From Branchiostoma floridae (lineage: Eukaryota > Chordata > Leptocardii > Amphioxiformes > Branchiostomatidae), in the NCBI RefSeq assembly GCF_000003815.2, contig NC_049981.1, positions 11,626,028-11,690,027 on the forward strand: a stretch of DNA of 64,000 nt, written 5' to 3'. A model generated the notes under the pieces. That model did not search any database and was not told the origin of the DNA. It saw only the letters and a program-made list of their open reading frames with translations. Position numbers and translations under genes: made by a program. Positions within the stretch are counted from its first letter, which is position 1. Each line of letters begins with the position of its first letter. Shown here one piece after another: positions 1 to 11,600 of the stretch.

Positions 1-840
1 CAATCAGCGAAGAGGAGGCCAAAGGCTAATTAATATTCATAAGCGGGGCCTCATGATCCCGTATATAGCAGTGTTCCCGCCAAAGCCCGCCTAAGGCTCT
101 CGCATTTTAGACTATTCAGAAGGCTTTATATTGTATCAGTTCTTAGGGGCATATCTATGATAATCGCAGCAGTCACTTAACTTCTCTTCAGGAGTTTAGC
201 GTAACACTGTTTCAGGTAAAACCGTCAAAGGCAACTAAAAACACCCTGTACCCTGGTATGAGTAACATTTGGTATAGATAGGCATAATATAGTTGGTAAA
301 ATGATCCAAGTAAAATTTTTGGCATAAAGTACTGTAAAAGGCTTAATTACAGCACTTTTTTTAGGGGAAATTGGTTTTCTTTCGTTCTCCATGCCGTGAC
401 CTTTCGGACGTTCACCCCACAGAGCCGACATCTGCACCTGTGTCTAGCCGGCAGGAAGAGTTAATTCAATTAATGGTTCAGCCAATCAGCGAAGAGGAAA
501 GCGAAGGCTAATTAATATTCATAAGCGGGACCACACAATACTTTAACTTGAAGACTCAGGCCGTACAGACTTCTCGCCAGGATTTTTTCAAAGCGTCGGA
601 CAGGGGTCCGGGGGCCGCCTAATGTCCCTGGCGGGGTCCAGGGGCAGGGCCACTGTGGGGGGGACCCAGGTGGGCGAAGCCCCCCGGAAGCTCTTGCATT
701 TTAGGCTATTGAGAAGGCTTCTTTTATCAGTTTTTTTAGGGCCATATCTACGATAATCGTAGCAGTCACTTACTTCTCTTCAGCAGTTTGACTTTAAAAT
801 ATTTCGGGTCAAAGCTTCAAAGACAACTAAAACCTCATAA
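1..840. repeat. Diverged direct duplication, two units
   Basis: Two diverged copies of one sequence lie here, at about 1-250 and 481-840. Both begin with CAATCAGCGAAGAGGA, followed by CTAATTAATATTCATAAGCG. Both also contain a later block (97-246 and 690-835) around GCATTTTAG, TATCTA(C/T)GATAATCG and CAGTCACTTA. The second unit has an extra GC-rich insert at about 590-690. No coding signal was seen. It may be a dispersed repeat or a duplicated regulatory segment. Confidence 0.6.
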
Positions 841-2386
841 ACAACAAACTTTACTTAGCTCAACAGTATACAAAAATATTGTACGGGTTGCCATCCTTAG
901 TTGAAGCGCTTATTTATAGGCTAGCGCTAGTATCTTCGCTGCGCCGTTAGCCGCCGTGCGACTTTTGTTGACGGTCTGATATCCCTACGTCGCCGCCTCG
1001 CTGATATTCCCACGGACATGTTTCAAAAAAAATACCCAGCAAAAAACGCTGTTCTGCGTCAAATTCTATTCTATAAAACTCAGTGTTACAGTCTAAATAT
1101 TTTGTAGAAGCACCGCTGTAGGAAAGAAGGTCCAAGCAATGTAAAACATCACGTAGCATGAAGTTCGCTGTCAACTGGCACACAGCACATGACTGTTTGA
1201 AACTCTAAGTCTAATCAACAGCCGTGTTTGATTGATAGCCGGCGGTCCTATGATGAAGTCGGCGAAAGGTGCGTTAGTTAGAAAATCTGCGTTTAGTTTT
1301 GATACGTAATTATAAGTTAGACAGTGGCGAGAATGATTATTTTCTCATCAATATTTCTCTTCAGAATTATTTGAACTTAATTGTACATCTAAACAATTGG
1401 CTTACCTGTGCAATGTTTATATGATTAATGATCAGTGTACTGAAATCATGTGTAACGTATGGCTCCTAGTCAATAGATCAGCATTTTCTCTATAGTGACC
1501 ACCTGTCTATAGTGGCCACATTTCCTAGTGCTGTTGTTGTTTGGCATAAACTTTGAACATTTAAATTGTAAGTAACTTTAAACTGCCAGAGTTTCAGCCC
1601 AATAAAACACTTTCAGCGCCAGGGTATGAACAGACTGACCAGACAGACGAAAATAAATCCTCGAACAAGGTTCAATCGTATCTTCCGGGTCTGGCAGGAA
1701 GTTGTTAAACTAAAATAAGAATAGGCTCGATGGTTGATTGCATACAAAGTAAAACAGTTTAACAGTTTTACAGCTTGAAGAAAACAAACGCTCCTACAGT
1801 ACCTGCACCTGCTTGATAATTATTAAATCGTATGCCCTACTTGAATAAAAAAAGTTCATTGCAATAATAAATGTACCCACATCACAAGGAGCTTATACTT
1901 TTTTAAACTTACACCTAGTTATCGTACTGAAAATCGTTAATGACATTACATGAAGTCATTCAACAATTTTCAGTCATGATGAAAATTTTCTGAATGGAAG
2001 GTGTGATTATTGTCATTTTCTGAAAAATAGAAGCAAGCTCTGTTTTTACCTGGAGTCAATTCACAATACCAGTCAACTTTGGGGGATAATGTACTGTTAA
2101 GAGGATGTTCCATTTTTGCGCAGGGGTGATTTGGAACAGTCCAATGTTGCGTGGGAAGGGGTATGGCTGAAATATGCTGTATTTGCTCTTAAGCAAATGT
2201 CGGCCTTTCTAGTACACTTTAAGTTTTTACATTCTTCCAACTTGCATAGGCCCACCTCGACAAACAAATCGCACTATTACAACTAATGCCTCCGTGATTC
2301 GAACAAAAGATCAATGTATAAAGGAACAGTGAACATTACATTATATACCAGTATTTGTAGATTTTAATGCTGTATGTTATTTCTAG
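841..2386. other. Non-coding, probably intron of the left-hand gene
   Basis: I see no exon with good splice sites, no RNA gene and no clear repeat in this AT-rich stretch. It ends at the TTTCTAG acceptor of the exon at 2387. It is probably intron, because the following exon starts in the middle of a codon. Confidence 0.4.
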
Positions 2387-2485
2387 TTCGAAGTTCTCCA
2401 AGAAGCTGCAGTTCGTGGACAACTTTAAGGACCTCCAGAAGCAGCTTCCTGTAGATCCTGAGGCCATTCCTGAAGACGTCAAGAA
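2387..2485 (+). CDS. BCH-like gene, penultimate coding exon
   Basis: This 99-bp exon is phase 2 in and phase 2 out. It carries the S-K-F-S-K-K-L-Q-F-V motif and the IPEDV motif near the end of a Sec14/BCH fold. Reading straight through the donor would give an immediate TAA, so a shorter isoform ending here is possible. Confidence 0.6.
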
Positions 2486-2968
2486 GTAAGTCATGTATTT
2501 TCAAATTGCTCCAAGAGACACGGTCATGAGAAATCTTGGCAAGGGGGTTGTAAAACATTATAAGAATGTGTAAAAGTTCTTCCTGATTCATTACGGCTTC
2601 AATATTGTATTTGACTCAATAGCCCCTTTCAAACTCCGGCGCCATTTTGGATATATTCTCTCGCAAGGGTATAATATGACGTGAACGGTTCTGATTTTGG
2701 GTGTTGGGTGGCAAAACGTTTTCAGGATAGATATGTTACGATGGTGTCCACAGAAGCAAGTACATTTTTGTCTCTCTGTTGTTCCCTCAGATTTGAAGAA
2801 GAGTTGGTAGGAAGTACTTCCAACAAAAGAGGAACCTTCGCTGCGCTGAAGGCGGCACTGGGAAGGGAAGTCCAGCAAGGCAGTGTGCCGGAAAACGCGT
2901 TCTGTGCTCCATATAACAAGGGACTTGCTAGTAGCATGTGGGAAGGGTTTCCAACACTGCGGTTGTAG
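2387..2968 (+). CDS. C-terminus of a BCH/Sec14-like domain protein (partial gene)
   Basis: The last two coding exons of a gene that enters from the left are 2387-2485 and 2791-2968. The first follows a TTTCTAG acceptor, ends at a GTAAGT donor, and is phase 2 at both ends. It encodes SKFSKKLQFVDNFKDL and then a segment ending IPEDVKK. The second follows CCCTCAG, completes the split lysine codon, continues FEEELVGS and stops at TAG 2966-2968. The pattern S-x-K-F-x-x-K-(I/L)-x-(F/Y)-V, then IPE-x-V and an acidic stretch, matches the end of the BCH domain as I remember it in BNIP2, caytaxin and ARHGAP1. BCH domains are lipid- or GTPase-interacting Sec14-like folds. The early stop argues against a following RhoGAP domain, so BNIP2/caytaxin-like is the better guess. 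The upstream exons lie outside the window. Confidence 0.6.
2791..2968 (+). CDS. BCH-like gene, terminal coding exon
   Basis: The acceptor is GTTCCCTCAG. The first base completes a Lys codon left by the previous exon. The exon encodes about 59 residues rich in Gly, Ala and Lys and ends at TAG. Its phase match with the preceding exon is the main support; I recognise no domain in it. Confidence 0.5.
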
Positions 2969-5070
2969 GATGTTATTATCTTCAAGTTTAGCTTTCATGT
3001 TTTTGTGCTTTTAGTTTTCATAAGGCACAACAAACTTTACTCTATCATGTCTAGCTTTAGTTGTTGCAATAGAAATGTATTGTCAGTGCTGAATATATAT
3101 AGGTTAGAATGAGCTCTTTGCTACATTGCTCAAGTTAGCAGTGTATATCTTTTGGACAACATAACTTCGTGTTTGTAGTTGTAAATTTGGTGAGGGTAAT
3201 GCTGTTCTAATGTTAGCTTGTAAATTTAGACTTACGCTGCATGTTACATTGCTATTACTGGTGCAAAATGATACATATTGTTTCATGCAGTGATTCACCG
3301 TGAGTGATTATGGTGCTGAAGTGACTTATTTGTTGCAGTGTTTAAGAGAAACAAAAAAGGGATTGGTGTGTGGGATATAACTGCATGCATGTTTGAAAAT
3401 GAAGCATGTCTTTTATATGTTAAGTTTGATATGCCAGCACCGAAGCTAACAACGTTCGATACATACAGAGACATCTGTACATGCTTGTTAGACTTTGTAG
3501 ACCGTCAGGTTTATCCTGTGAGGGATTTCAACAAAAATAAAGTGTTTTTTTCTCTAAGGAATGTGTATGCTGTGTTTAACTAGTAACTATGTAATGGTCA
3601 GAATGCCTGTTTAACCTTACATATGTATAGAGCTTTTTGTGTTTCATAGTTTGCAAGCAAGCTAAGCTATGCATACATCACACGAAATCCAACATGTACG
3701 CATGCTTTGAAGGTGGTTGTTTTATGAAAGTAAATGCTTTACGTACGTGTTACGTTTGTCAAAGTATTCTCACAGAGGGGACTCATCATTGATAAAACAT
3801 AAAAGTTTCTCTTTGCTCTTTCCCTTTTTTGCCTCTTTATCTAGTCACATAAACCCCTCTCACCTTATTAATGAAATATCCCAACTTTATCAGGTCTACC
3901 GCATTGAGGCCAGAAGTGGTTATACCGGTCCGCTGTACTTGTTGCTAGGCAACTGTCTGTTCAAATCAGTGTCGCCCAACCGTTTCTTTGCATAGCTTAA
4001 CTTTGGTATGTTTCCAACTTTCTAACCACCTGAATATTAATGAGGATTCATCTGTATATACGTCAGCGCTCTTGAATTTGCGGGGGTGATTAGTATTTGC
4101 TAGGTAAAGGCATAAAAAGGCACTGAACTATGTCTGACATAGACTATTATTTGTGGTCATGGTGGGAAAAAGTTTGAACATTACTACAAATGTAATACAT
4201 ATAGCCTGACTAATATCGCTTTTCTTGCGGCTTATTTTATTTATCTATTTTATTTATTCATTTGTTCAGCTGTTTTTACAAATAGCCAGGGCTGCCCAAC
4301 TTGCGGCTTATCTGCTAACTCCTCACTTGTAGGAGGGAACCCTTCCGTCCCTGAGGCTATGTATATTTTATTTACGGATGACATCAATTTTCGTCAGTTT
4401 CCAAAGAAAAAAAGTTTTGAATCGTAACAAGCATCTGAAAAAATGAACCGTAGACTGGAAAAAATCGGAAAACGTATCCTAACGTCATAGAATGTCACCA
4501 TCAAGTCCAAGGTCAAGGAAGAAGAATGCGTAAGAATGAAAAATATCTTGTTCGGCATACCACATTCTGTGTGTCATGGCATCATCCAACCTTCCAGACC
4601 ACTTTTGTTCCATAAATTGTTAATGAATTGGCAATTTCCGATTATCAATGGAATAATATAACTACGTAGTGACACCTACTTCATGTATATGCATACAGTG
4701 TAATTCCACCGGATACAACATTTGTACACGGTAAATTCATTTTTAATTTCCATTTTAGCTCGCAACTCATGCAATGCAGATTCTACCGTTTTTACAGAGG
4801 TCAAGATCAAGTTGACCCCACGCTGCTGTTGACCTTTGCACTCGTGTCTCTCCCAGCATTCCCTGATTACCCAATTACTCTCACTAAGTGTGCTTTGTGT
4901 GAGTCAGATGATCTCATGATCTGCCCCTGATGAATTATTCAACGGCCCGTTCGCGGTTGGGGAAGACTTGTGGCCCCTGGGGCGACTGGTCTTACCTGTT
5001 TTGTGCAGTGAAGGGGGGAGGGGCGGCATATTTGTCGGTTTACTCAACGTAGAACAGCTGTCATTGCCCA
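2969..5070. other. 3' UTR and intergenic sequence
   Basis: This holds the presumed 3' UTR to about 3560, then intergenic sequence. About 4380-4640 resembles a segment at 10120-10270: both contain GTCATAGAAT, then CAA(G/T)TCCAAGGTCA and a downstream CAACCTT block. That makes it a dispersed repeat. No gene was seen. Confidence 0.4.
3536..3541 (+). terminator. Candidate polyadenylation signal AATAAA
   Basis: AATAAA is followed closely by GTGTTTTTTT, a GU/U-rich element. It lies about 570 bases after the stop of the BCH-like gene and is a plausible end of its 3' UTR. Confidence 0.4.
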
Positions 5071-5307
5071 AACAACTCACGTCGGCACGTTACTTTTCGG
5101 ACCACCAACGGAAACCGTCAAAGTTGTCCACCATGAGAAGTGGGTAAGACCTGAGGAAAAAGTCGTCTGCTCTCTGACAGGAAATTTGACACCAATTGTC
5201 GTCTGACAGAAGGTGTGACAACGGGGATTCGACAACTTGTTTTCACTCTGGGTGGGAACTTTTATTAGCAGCTGCAGAGAAAAAAACATCAGCCGACTTA
5301 TGAGAAA
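5071..5307 (+). other. Candidate non-coding first exon
   Basis: This segment ends at a good donor, GAGAAAG|GTAAGA, and lacks a long ORF. It could be a 5' UTR exon of the TRIM-Ig/FN3 gene, whose first coding exon starts three bases after an acceptor and so needs an upstream exon. The link is a guess. The exon start is unknown; 5071 is arbitrary. Confidence 0.15.
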
Positions 5308-8300
5308 GGTAAGACAATTTCTGTCCCTTTTCAAGCATTTTTACTATTTCTAGGTCATTTCTTTGTGCCATAAGCATTCCTTGTCACTGCAACGCCGGTT
5401 CCAAGAGAACGGTTGAGGTCTATTGTTTGTTCGTTTGGGTTTGAATTTCATGCTTGTCTGGTTTGCGACAGGGCATTGTGGGTCGTTTTCTTCTACCGAA
5501 TGAATCTATTTTTGCCATGCATCCATTCATTCACATTCATATCATTCTTGCTCTGGCAGTTTTAAGTTGTCTGAACCCAGTGTAGTCGACTGAATTATAG
5601 TTACTGTAACATTTTTACGTGCGATTACCTGCCATGAATGTTAGGAACACGAAATACAGAATATTTACCTAAGTGCTACTTGTTGTGCATACATGTACAT
5701 GTGCGCCTATTATAATTTAATAATTTAATAAGTTAAACGAGTGACGCTTGGAAATAAGATACGTAAGATTCAACAGTAATATTCAAGCAACTAGATTTTT
5801 AACGGTCAGACGTTAAAATTCATATATATGTCAGCTAGCATCCGCTGTTCATGTAATGTTGCTTTTCCCCATCCTCTTTGAATAACGTTATGAATAGTGT
5901 TTGCTATGTGTGCTTAACCGTGTGTGCATCTGTGTATACGTTTGAGCTTTTAGTCGTTAAGCTAAGCTTTAGCTGTATAGAAACGCAGACAGAAAGATGT
6001 ATTGTTCAGGTCGTGCAGTTAAGAAGGTTAACTGTTTGACTCCTTGTTCCCGCCCTGTCCCGATCCGATAGAAACGGCTAAAGAACGATTACGTGCCTAG
6101 AATAGACCTTATTCATGGTTGAGCATGAGCGTAGGAGGGACAGTACTGTAATTTGTATCAGAACAGGCAGATACTATATTTGATCAACTCACACTTCACC
6201 GAGTGGGAAGGACCCATCTGGTTCAGGTGTGGCTCTCCTCAAACACAGAACCTCCATTTAATGTTATTTCCGAGGGACGTCGCTAGCTGAAAGCTCAATA
6301 GGACCAACATCATTTACACCTGTGTCGAGTAAGTAGTGGTTAAATGCATTTCTCAATGGCACAGCATTAGAACTTGTCAGGGATTCAAACTCAGTACCTC
6401 CAGGTTTAACACGAGTCAATAACCCTAAGCACAGTGCCACCATCATAGTTGTCTTGATAACGTCCCAGAACAATACATGTTCCACAAGGAAGGTCATGCC
6501 TATTGTTGCCGAGCTGGCGAAAGAATCTGTTACATGAAACATGTGTAGTCAGACGTTTCTACATGATTCGTCTATCAACGTAACTATCTAGCTATACAAT
6601 ATCTATCTATGTATGAAATCATAAAGATGCTAAGCAACTGAATTTTATAAAATCTTCTAAAACTAAAAGATCTAACGTTACAGAAAAAGTAACTTGACTC
6701 GTGTTAATGATACTAGTACATAGCATAAAAATGTGGCCTGACCAAATGTTGACGTCGTTGTCCAAAATAAGTAGAATATTAACGTTAACATATTACATGC
6801 TCCTTAACTATCATATCAACATAAACCCTAAGCGGCCTTACGTTTGAATTCAAACTGTTCCACCGTGTATATACCACGACGGTTCAAGGCTACAGTAACG
6901 ATCTACATCTAATTGTATGTACAGAAATTGCGGCCGAAGTTTAACCGTCGCCACTACCACTGATACATTACTAATTCCCAAGTGTGAGCTTGGTTGAACT
7001 ATGAAGACGACAGGCAAAGGGCAGTCAGAAAACAACCTCTGCTTCTGGATTAGGAAACGTATTATATAACTTTCTGTCATTGGTAGTGGGTAATGGGCAC
7101 GTTTAAAACACATTTGGGAAGAGAAATAATGAGCATTCCTACGACATTCTGTTGTGCATTATTTTAATGATTGCTTGCTCTCTGTTTGTATCTATTCAAA
7201 TGAGAAAATATATCGTATATCGTATGGTAGCCTTTCATTGTTTTTGTTGACACTAGAGCGATAGCCTTGATTGCAGTGGCCAACTTGATATTGAAGGGAT
7301 ACTACCACACCAGTGTCTGGTCACATACTAGTAGTGTACTTCTCGACTTGTTCACTGTGATGTCATGCTTTGTTGCTTCATCTTATTTTTGTGCCTTTTT
7401 GGAGTATGTGGCCTATTACGCTTGGTGAACTACGCGAGTTTGACTGCAGCTAGGTCAGAATGTTGCCTATCCCCGACCGGAAGACATGCCTTGCAGCCAG
7501 GTGTTCTCACGACACATTATTTACCTGCCTGGCATTGTTTTCCTTGGGTGAAGACCCTGGCATGTTGTTATGGGAAGACTCCATTGTTTAGCCCGGTAAT
7601 TGCAAGGTACCCGGAAGGCCTGAAAAGAAGCAGTTGTCCCTCAAAATGGGCATTCTTTAATATAAAGAAGTTCTGTTAGCATGTTGATAGGATCTTTTGA
7701 GTCTGTCCTATATGTAAGTTACCTCCATGAACGTTTGAGGGTACGTCATAGTTTGGCTCCACTTGTCTGTGTACTGTAGATCTGACAATATTTGGTTTGT
7801 GGTTAAGTGTTGAGAACACAAAGGTCAAGGCCAAGTTCTGGCCTCCTGGCGGCTAACCATGGTACTGCAGAAGAACTGTATCTTTTGTCCTACACATGCT
7901 GTTGTCTTGTTTATTGTTTTTTCAGCACTTAAGTGTAACTACAATGTGGTTATAAAAACTGTCAGATATTCTATTACACGTGCAAAACCGATTCACTTAA
8001 AGGAATAGTTTTAAAACTAACACATTCAAAATTTGGACAGTTACAAGAGAATATCATATAAACCAACCCCAATGTGAATATTTCTAAGAGTCAGCAACGG
8101 CACAGTCCAGACTTGTAACTGTTTCTTCTCTCTCTTTTTTTTGTATGAATGACCTTTCCCAGGCTTTGTGTGGGTGTTTCCCCGACTCGAGGACGCCATG
8201 TTGTTCTCTTCTTGTTCCCAGTTCAGTGGACAAGTACAATGCACACGATTGGCCCTCCTGACCTCTCGTTCCCACGACTTCTATGTTTTCTACTTGCTAT

Positions 8301-8739
8301 AAATCATATAGAAGGCTATATGCACGTTTACAATAGCTAGTGACAGATTGAGCGCTATAATACATAAAATCAAAGCAAAGAAACTTAAGTAGACTGGGTT
8401 GGAGAAGTGTTGTGTCCTTTGATAAAAACTAAGGCGTTAACAATGTGCGATTGTTAGCCAACTGTATCATTGCCATAATTATGGAGTGTAAAACTCAATT
8501 TTGTCAAGAATATAACACCAATCCGTAATTATAACACCGTACATTTTCTTCTTTCTTCGCCGACATGTAATAGTCAAGTAATAACCATTATATGCTTTCC
8601 TTCAGAATAGCAGAGGTAACTTGAAAACAGTTATAACCAATCACATTTCTCTGTTTTCATTCGGAAGTCTTACTCTTAATGACTATATTTTCTATGTATC
8701 TGAATGACCGTTTTTTTCATGATGACAATATTGCATCTC
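5308..8739. other. Intergenic or 5' intron sequence without a visible gene
   Basis: No exon with family similarity was seen. About 6303-6425 on the minus strand looks like a degenerate tRNA-derived SINE: a GTGGCAC...TTAGGGTTA A-box region and a GTTTGAATCCC B-box-like sequence. The remainder is featureless to me. Confidence 0.35.
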
Positions 8740-9130
8740 ATAGATAAGTATAACTTTATTGCCAAATATTGCCAGAGGGCTAATTGCAGGTAACAAAAAG
8801 GGAGGGACAAATACTGTAGAACAATATAGAGCTCTAAGTTCTCACTTGTTGGGGTAGACTTCTTTTTCAATGGAAGACGAAGGATGCTACATTTTTATGT
8901 TATGTGTGGGTTTTGTGATACATATGTAAAAAGGAAAACCGTCTCTTTTTGCCTGTAAACCCAAAGAAAATAGGGTGCACTTCAGTGGCCTCTTCTTGAA
9001 AGAGCTTTTTTTGGTGATCGTAGAAGGAACAGTTTGAAATAAGATGTTTTTCACTTTCCATGATTGACGTGCAGTCTTTCAAAGTCTCATGCAGCTAACT
9101 TCCTTCATCACCCTTTCTCCATTTCAAGAG
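8740..9130 (-). mobile_element. CR1-like LINE 3' fragment
   Basis: On the minus strand the sequence encodes ESEKHLISNCSFYDHQKKLF, the residues often found near the C-terminus of CR1/Jockey-clade reverse transcriptase ORFs (E-x-E-x-H-x-(I/L)-x-x-C-x-x-Y). Downstream on that strand comes a tail GGCAATAAAGTTATACTTAT, typical of LINE 3' ends in amphioxus. Stops and the short length show it is a dead fragment. Confidence 0.6.
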
Positions 9131-9532
9131 GGAGGGCAATTCTTAGTTTATCAAAACATTGAATCCTTCGCACATGTACAAGATCAGTATATAGACTGGT
9201 GGTGGCATAGCTAAGTAATATCATAGAAAATTGCACACAAAACTGTTCCGGAAAATCACGACATTTGTGTCAGCTAGGCAAACCCGCATGAAAAGTAGGT
9301 CAGACTGGGTGAATTATTCAGTAGTTTGTACAAGGAAAACCCATTTAGACATCAGGGCTCGTCTCAGATTTCGGTCAGCGATGTAACCAATCGTCTTAAA
9401 TACATCGCGGACAAGGAATACATTCAGTGGGCGTACCTCTGTTACTGCTCTCACCGTCAGGAGCCGCTAGGAGCGCTATTTTCAGCTAGGCCCCAGTCAA
9501 CGCATTTTGCCTTCCAAGTGATAGACTGTACT

Positions 9533-9648
9533 CTCCAAGCAGAGGTTGAGTCGCGTAGATATAGTAGTCGGAAAATTACACCGGCGCGCCGGTGCAATTT
9601 TTCCGACTTCTACTATATCTACGCGACTCAACCTCTGCTTGGAGAGTA
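9533..9648. mobile_element. Palindromic MITE, CTCCAAGCAGAGGTT family
   Basis: This is a near-perfect inverted repeat centred on GGCGCGCC at 9583-9590, with arms of about 57 bp. The ends read CTCCAAGCAGAGGTTGAG and its complement. The same 12 bases, ATAGACTGTACT, flank it at 9521-9532 and 9649-9660 and look like a target-site duplication. It has no coding capacity. Confidence 0.75.
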
Positions 9649-10119
9649 ATAGACTGTACTATGTGACCCTTTGCTTTATATTGTCGTGTTTTATTTTTGC
9701 TGGCCACATCGACATTCAGTAGTGGTTTTTCTTAGGAGAAAATGTCTTATTTGATGTACAATATCATCTGAGATCTTACTATATTCAATAGAGTTCCCCC
9801 GCTCGTTTCATGATTGTGAAGGTCACAACCGAGAAAGAATATCGGTAACATTGTGTAGGTGAACACTTTGAATGAACTTATTTGTCACACCAATTTGACA
9901 GTTCCTGTATTGTCTGTAGGCGGATGACTCAGTACAGTCTGGGTGTCATCCTGGTTAGGTCATGTTCATTTGATCATGTGGATGGCATCCGCGCGCGCAT
10001 TGAGATTCAACCGTAACGTTTCCAAAAAGTACAATAAGAAAACAGTTTCCATGCAGTATTGTAAATCATTCAAAGCCGCTCCAAAATGAGCAAATATATG
10101 TCGTAAATTGCAAAAATAA

Positions 10120-10275
10120 TATCAGAAAGCGTATATTAATGTCATAGAATACCAACGTCAATTCCAAGGTCATGGAAGATGTGAAAAAAGCAAAAATGTA
10201 GAATTATTGTTTGTTATGTCATATTGTGTGCTCAGACATTTGTTCAACCTTTCTGACTTAGGTTTCATCAGAGAT
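10120..10275. repeat. Dispersed repeat copy
   Basis: This segment resembles 4480-4605: it shares GTCATAGAAT, a TCCAAGGTCA(T/A)GGAAGA block and a following CAACCTT(T/C)C. It lies just upstream of the ~262-bp tandem array and may be a diverged relative of it. Confidence 0.4.
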
Positions 10276-10382
10276 TCCCAGAGGATGTCATTCATATATT
10301 AATCACATCAACGTGGCCTTACATCATTTTATTATATCCACTCCGATAGTCCCGGCTTTTGCTATTGGAAGAGTCTCTCAAA

Positions 10383-10480
10383 ATACTACTCTCCAAGCAG
10401 ATGTGGGGGTTTGAGAATAGAAGCCAAGAGCTATGGGCTGCCATTTTCCCTTCAAATGTCTGCTTGAAAGTTACTAAAAG
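10383..10480. mobile_element. Possible degenerate MITE of the CTCCAAGCAGA family
   Basis: ACTCTCCAAGCAGATG at about 10385 and an inverted, degenerate partner (ATGTCTGCTTGAAAGT) at about 10458 resemble the ends of the elements at 9533 and 49129. No clear flanking duplication was found. Confidence 0.35.
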
Positions 10481-10649
10481 AAGTGGATTTGACTTCCTAA
10501 TTGGTATCCTCAAGATCCGTCTGGCCCGTACTCCCGAGAATCGTTGTGATCATGAGCTGAGAACATCTGCATGAAAAGTAGCAAAAAAAACTGGACCTTT
10601 TTATTTAACACGAATGTATTCTGAATGCGGAACGTAGTTTGAAAAAGAC

Positions 10650-11600
10650 ACAAATATTTCCATTCGTTTATAGGACAACACATAAAGTCACATCATAATG
10701 CGATATAAACTTAGTATAATCATCCAACCTTCGTTATCATCAAATGGTTCCTGGCAATCCAAAACATGTAGCAGTAAACAGCTGAAGAATCTTCAAGACC
10801 AAGGCCATAGTCAACTTCTAAAATCTGCTCGGGAATCAACGAAAGTAGCTAAATACTGACGTTTCCTGACAGAAATTATATAATTTTTTAAAAAAAAATA
10901 CAATAAAATGGTCTAACATTTCCATTTACGTATGAGACAACAAATCAAATCACGCCATAATGCAATATGTTTAGTACAGTATAATATTCAACAGTCGTTA
11001 TCATAAAATGGTTCCTGGCAATCCCAAACATGTAGCAGTAAACAGCTGAAGAATCTTCAAGGCCAAAGCCATGGTCAACTTCTAAAATCTGCTCGGGAAT
11101 CAACGAAACTAGCTGAAACTTGACCTTTCCTGGCGGGAATTATAATATAAGTTTAAAGAAGACACTAAAATGGTCTAAGATTACCATTCACTTACGAGAC
11201 AACAAATCAAATCACGCCATAATGCAATATGTCTAGTATAGTATGAAATCCAACAGTCGTAATCATAAAAAGGTTCCTGGCAATCCAAAATATGTAGCAG
11301 TAAACAGCTGAAGAATCTTGTCATGTGTCAATGTCATGGTCAACTTCGTAAATATGCCTAGAATGAATTTACTAGCTGCAAGCTCAGCCAGGCCTTACCT
11401 GACGGGAATCGAAGACCAAATGTTGAATATGATTTTAAAATTTCTGTAAAATTTCTTTTCATCTTTGAGACAACAAACAAAGTCACTCCATAACGCAATA
11501 CAATTTAGTTGAGGGCAGTCGCCGTATGACACTGACTGAATGGTCCTGACAATCCAAAATATGTAGCGGTAAACAACTGAAGAATCCTAAACCCACAAGG
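10650..11600. repeat. Tandem array, ~262-bp unit, about four copies
   Basis: Units recur with GAGACAACA-like anchors near 10671, 10934, 11196 and 11467, so the period is about 261-271 bp. Each unit carries GGTTCCTGGCAATCC (or a close variant) followed by CAGTAAACAGCTGAAGAATC. Copies 2 and 3 are the most alike. The last unit is truncated. No ORF is conserved between units. Confidence 0.75.

Noticed and set aside
3338-3583. 81-codon open frame after the BCH-like gene
   Set aside because: It lies in the presumed 3' UTR and has no motif. A TTGCAG acceptor precedes it, but the reading frame does not match the preceding exon.
9326-9649. 107-codon open frame through the palindrome
   Set aside because: Half of it lies in the MITE, and there is no known motif.
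10650-11600. CRISPR-like array
   Set aside because: The units are about 262 bp and degenerate throughout, with no short exact repeat and spacer pattern; the genome is eukaryotic.
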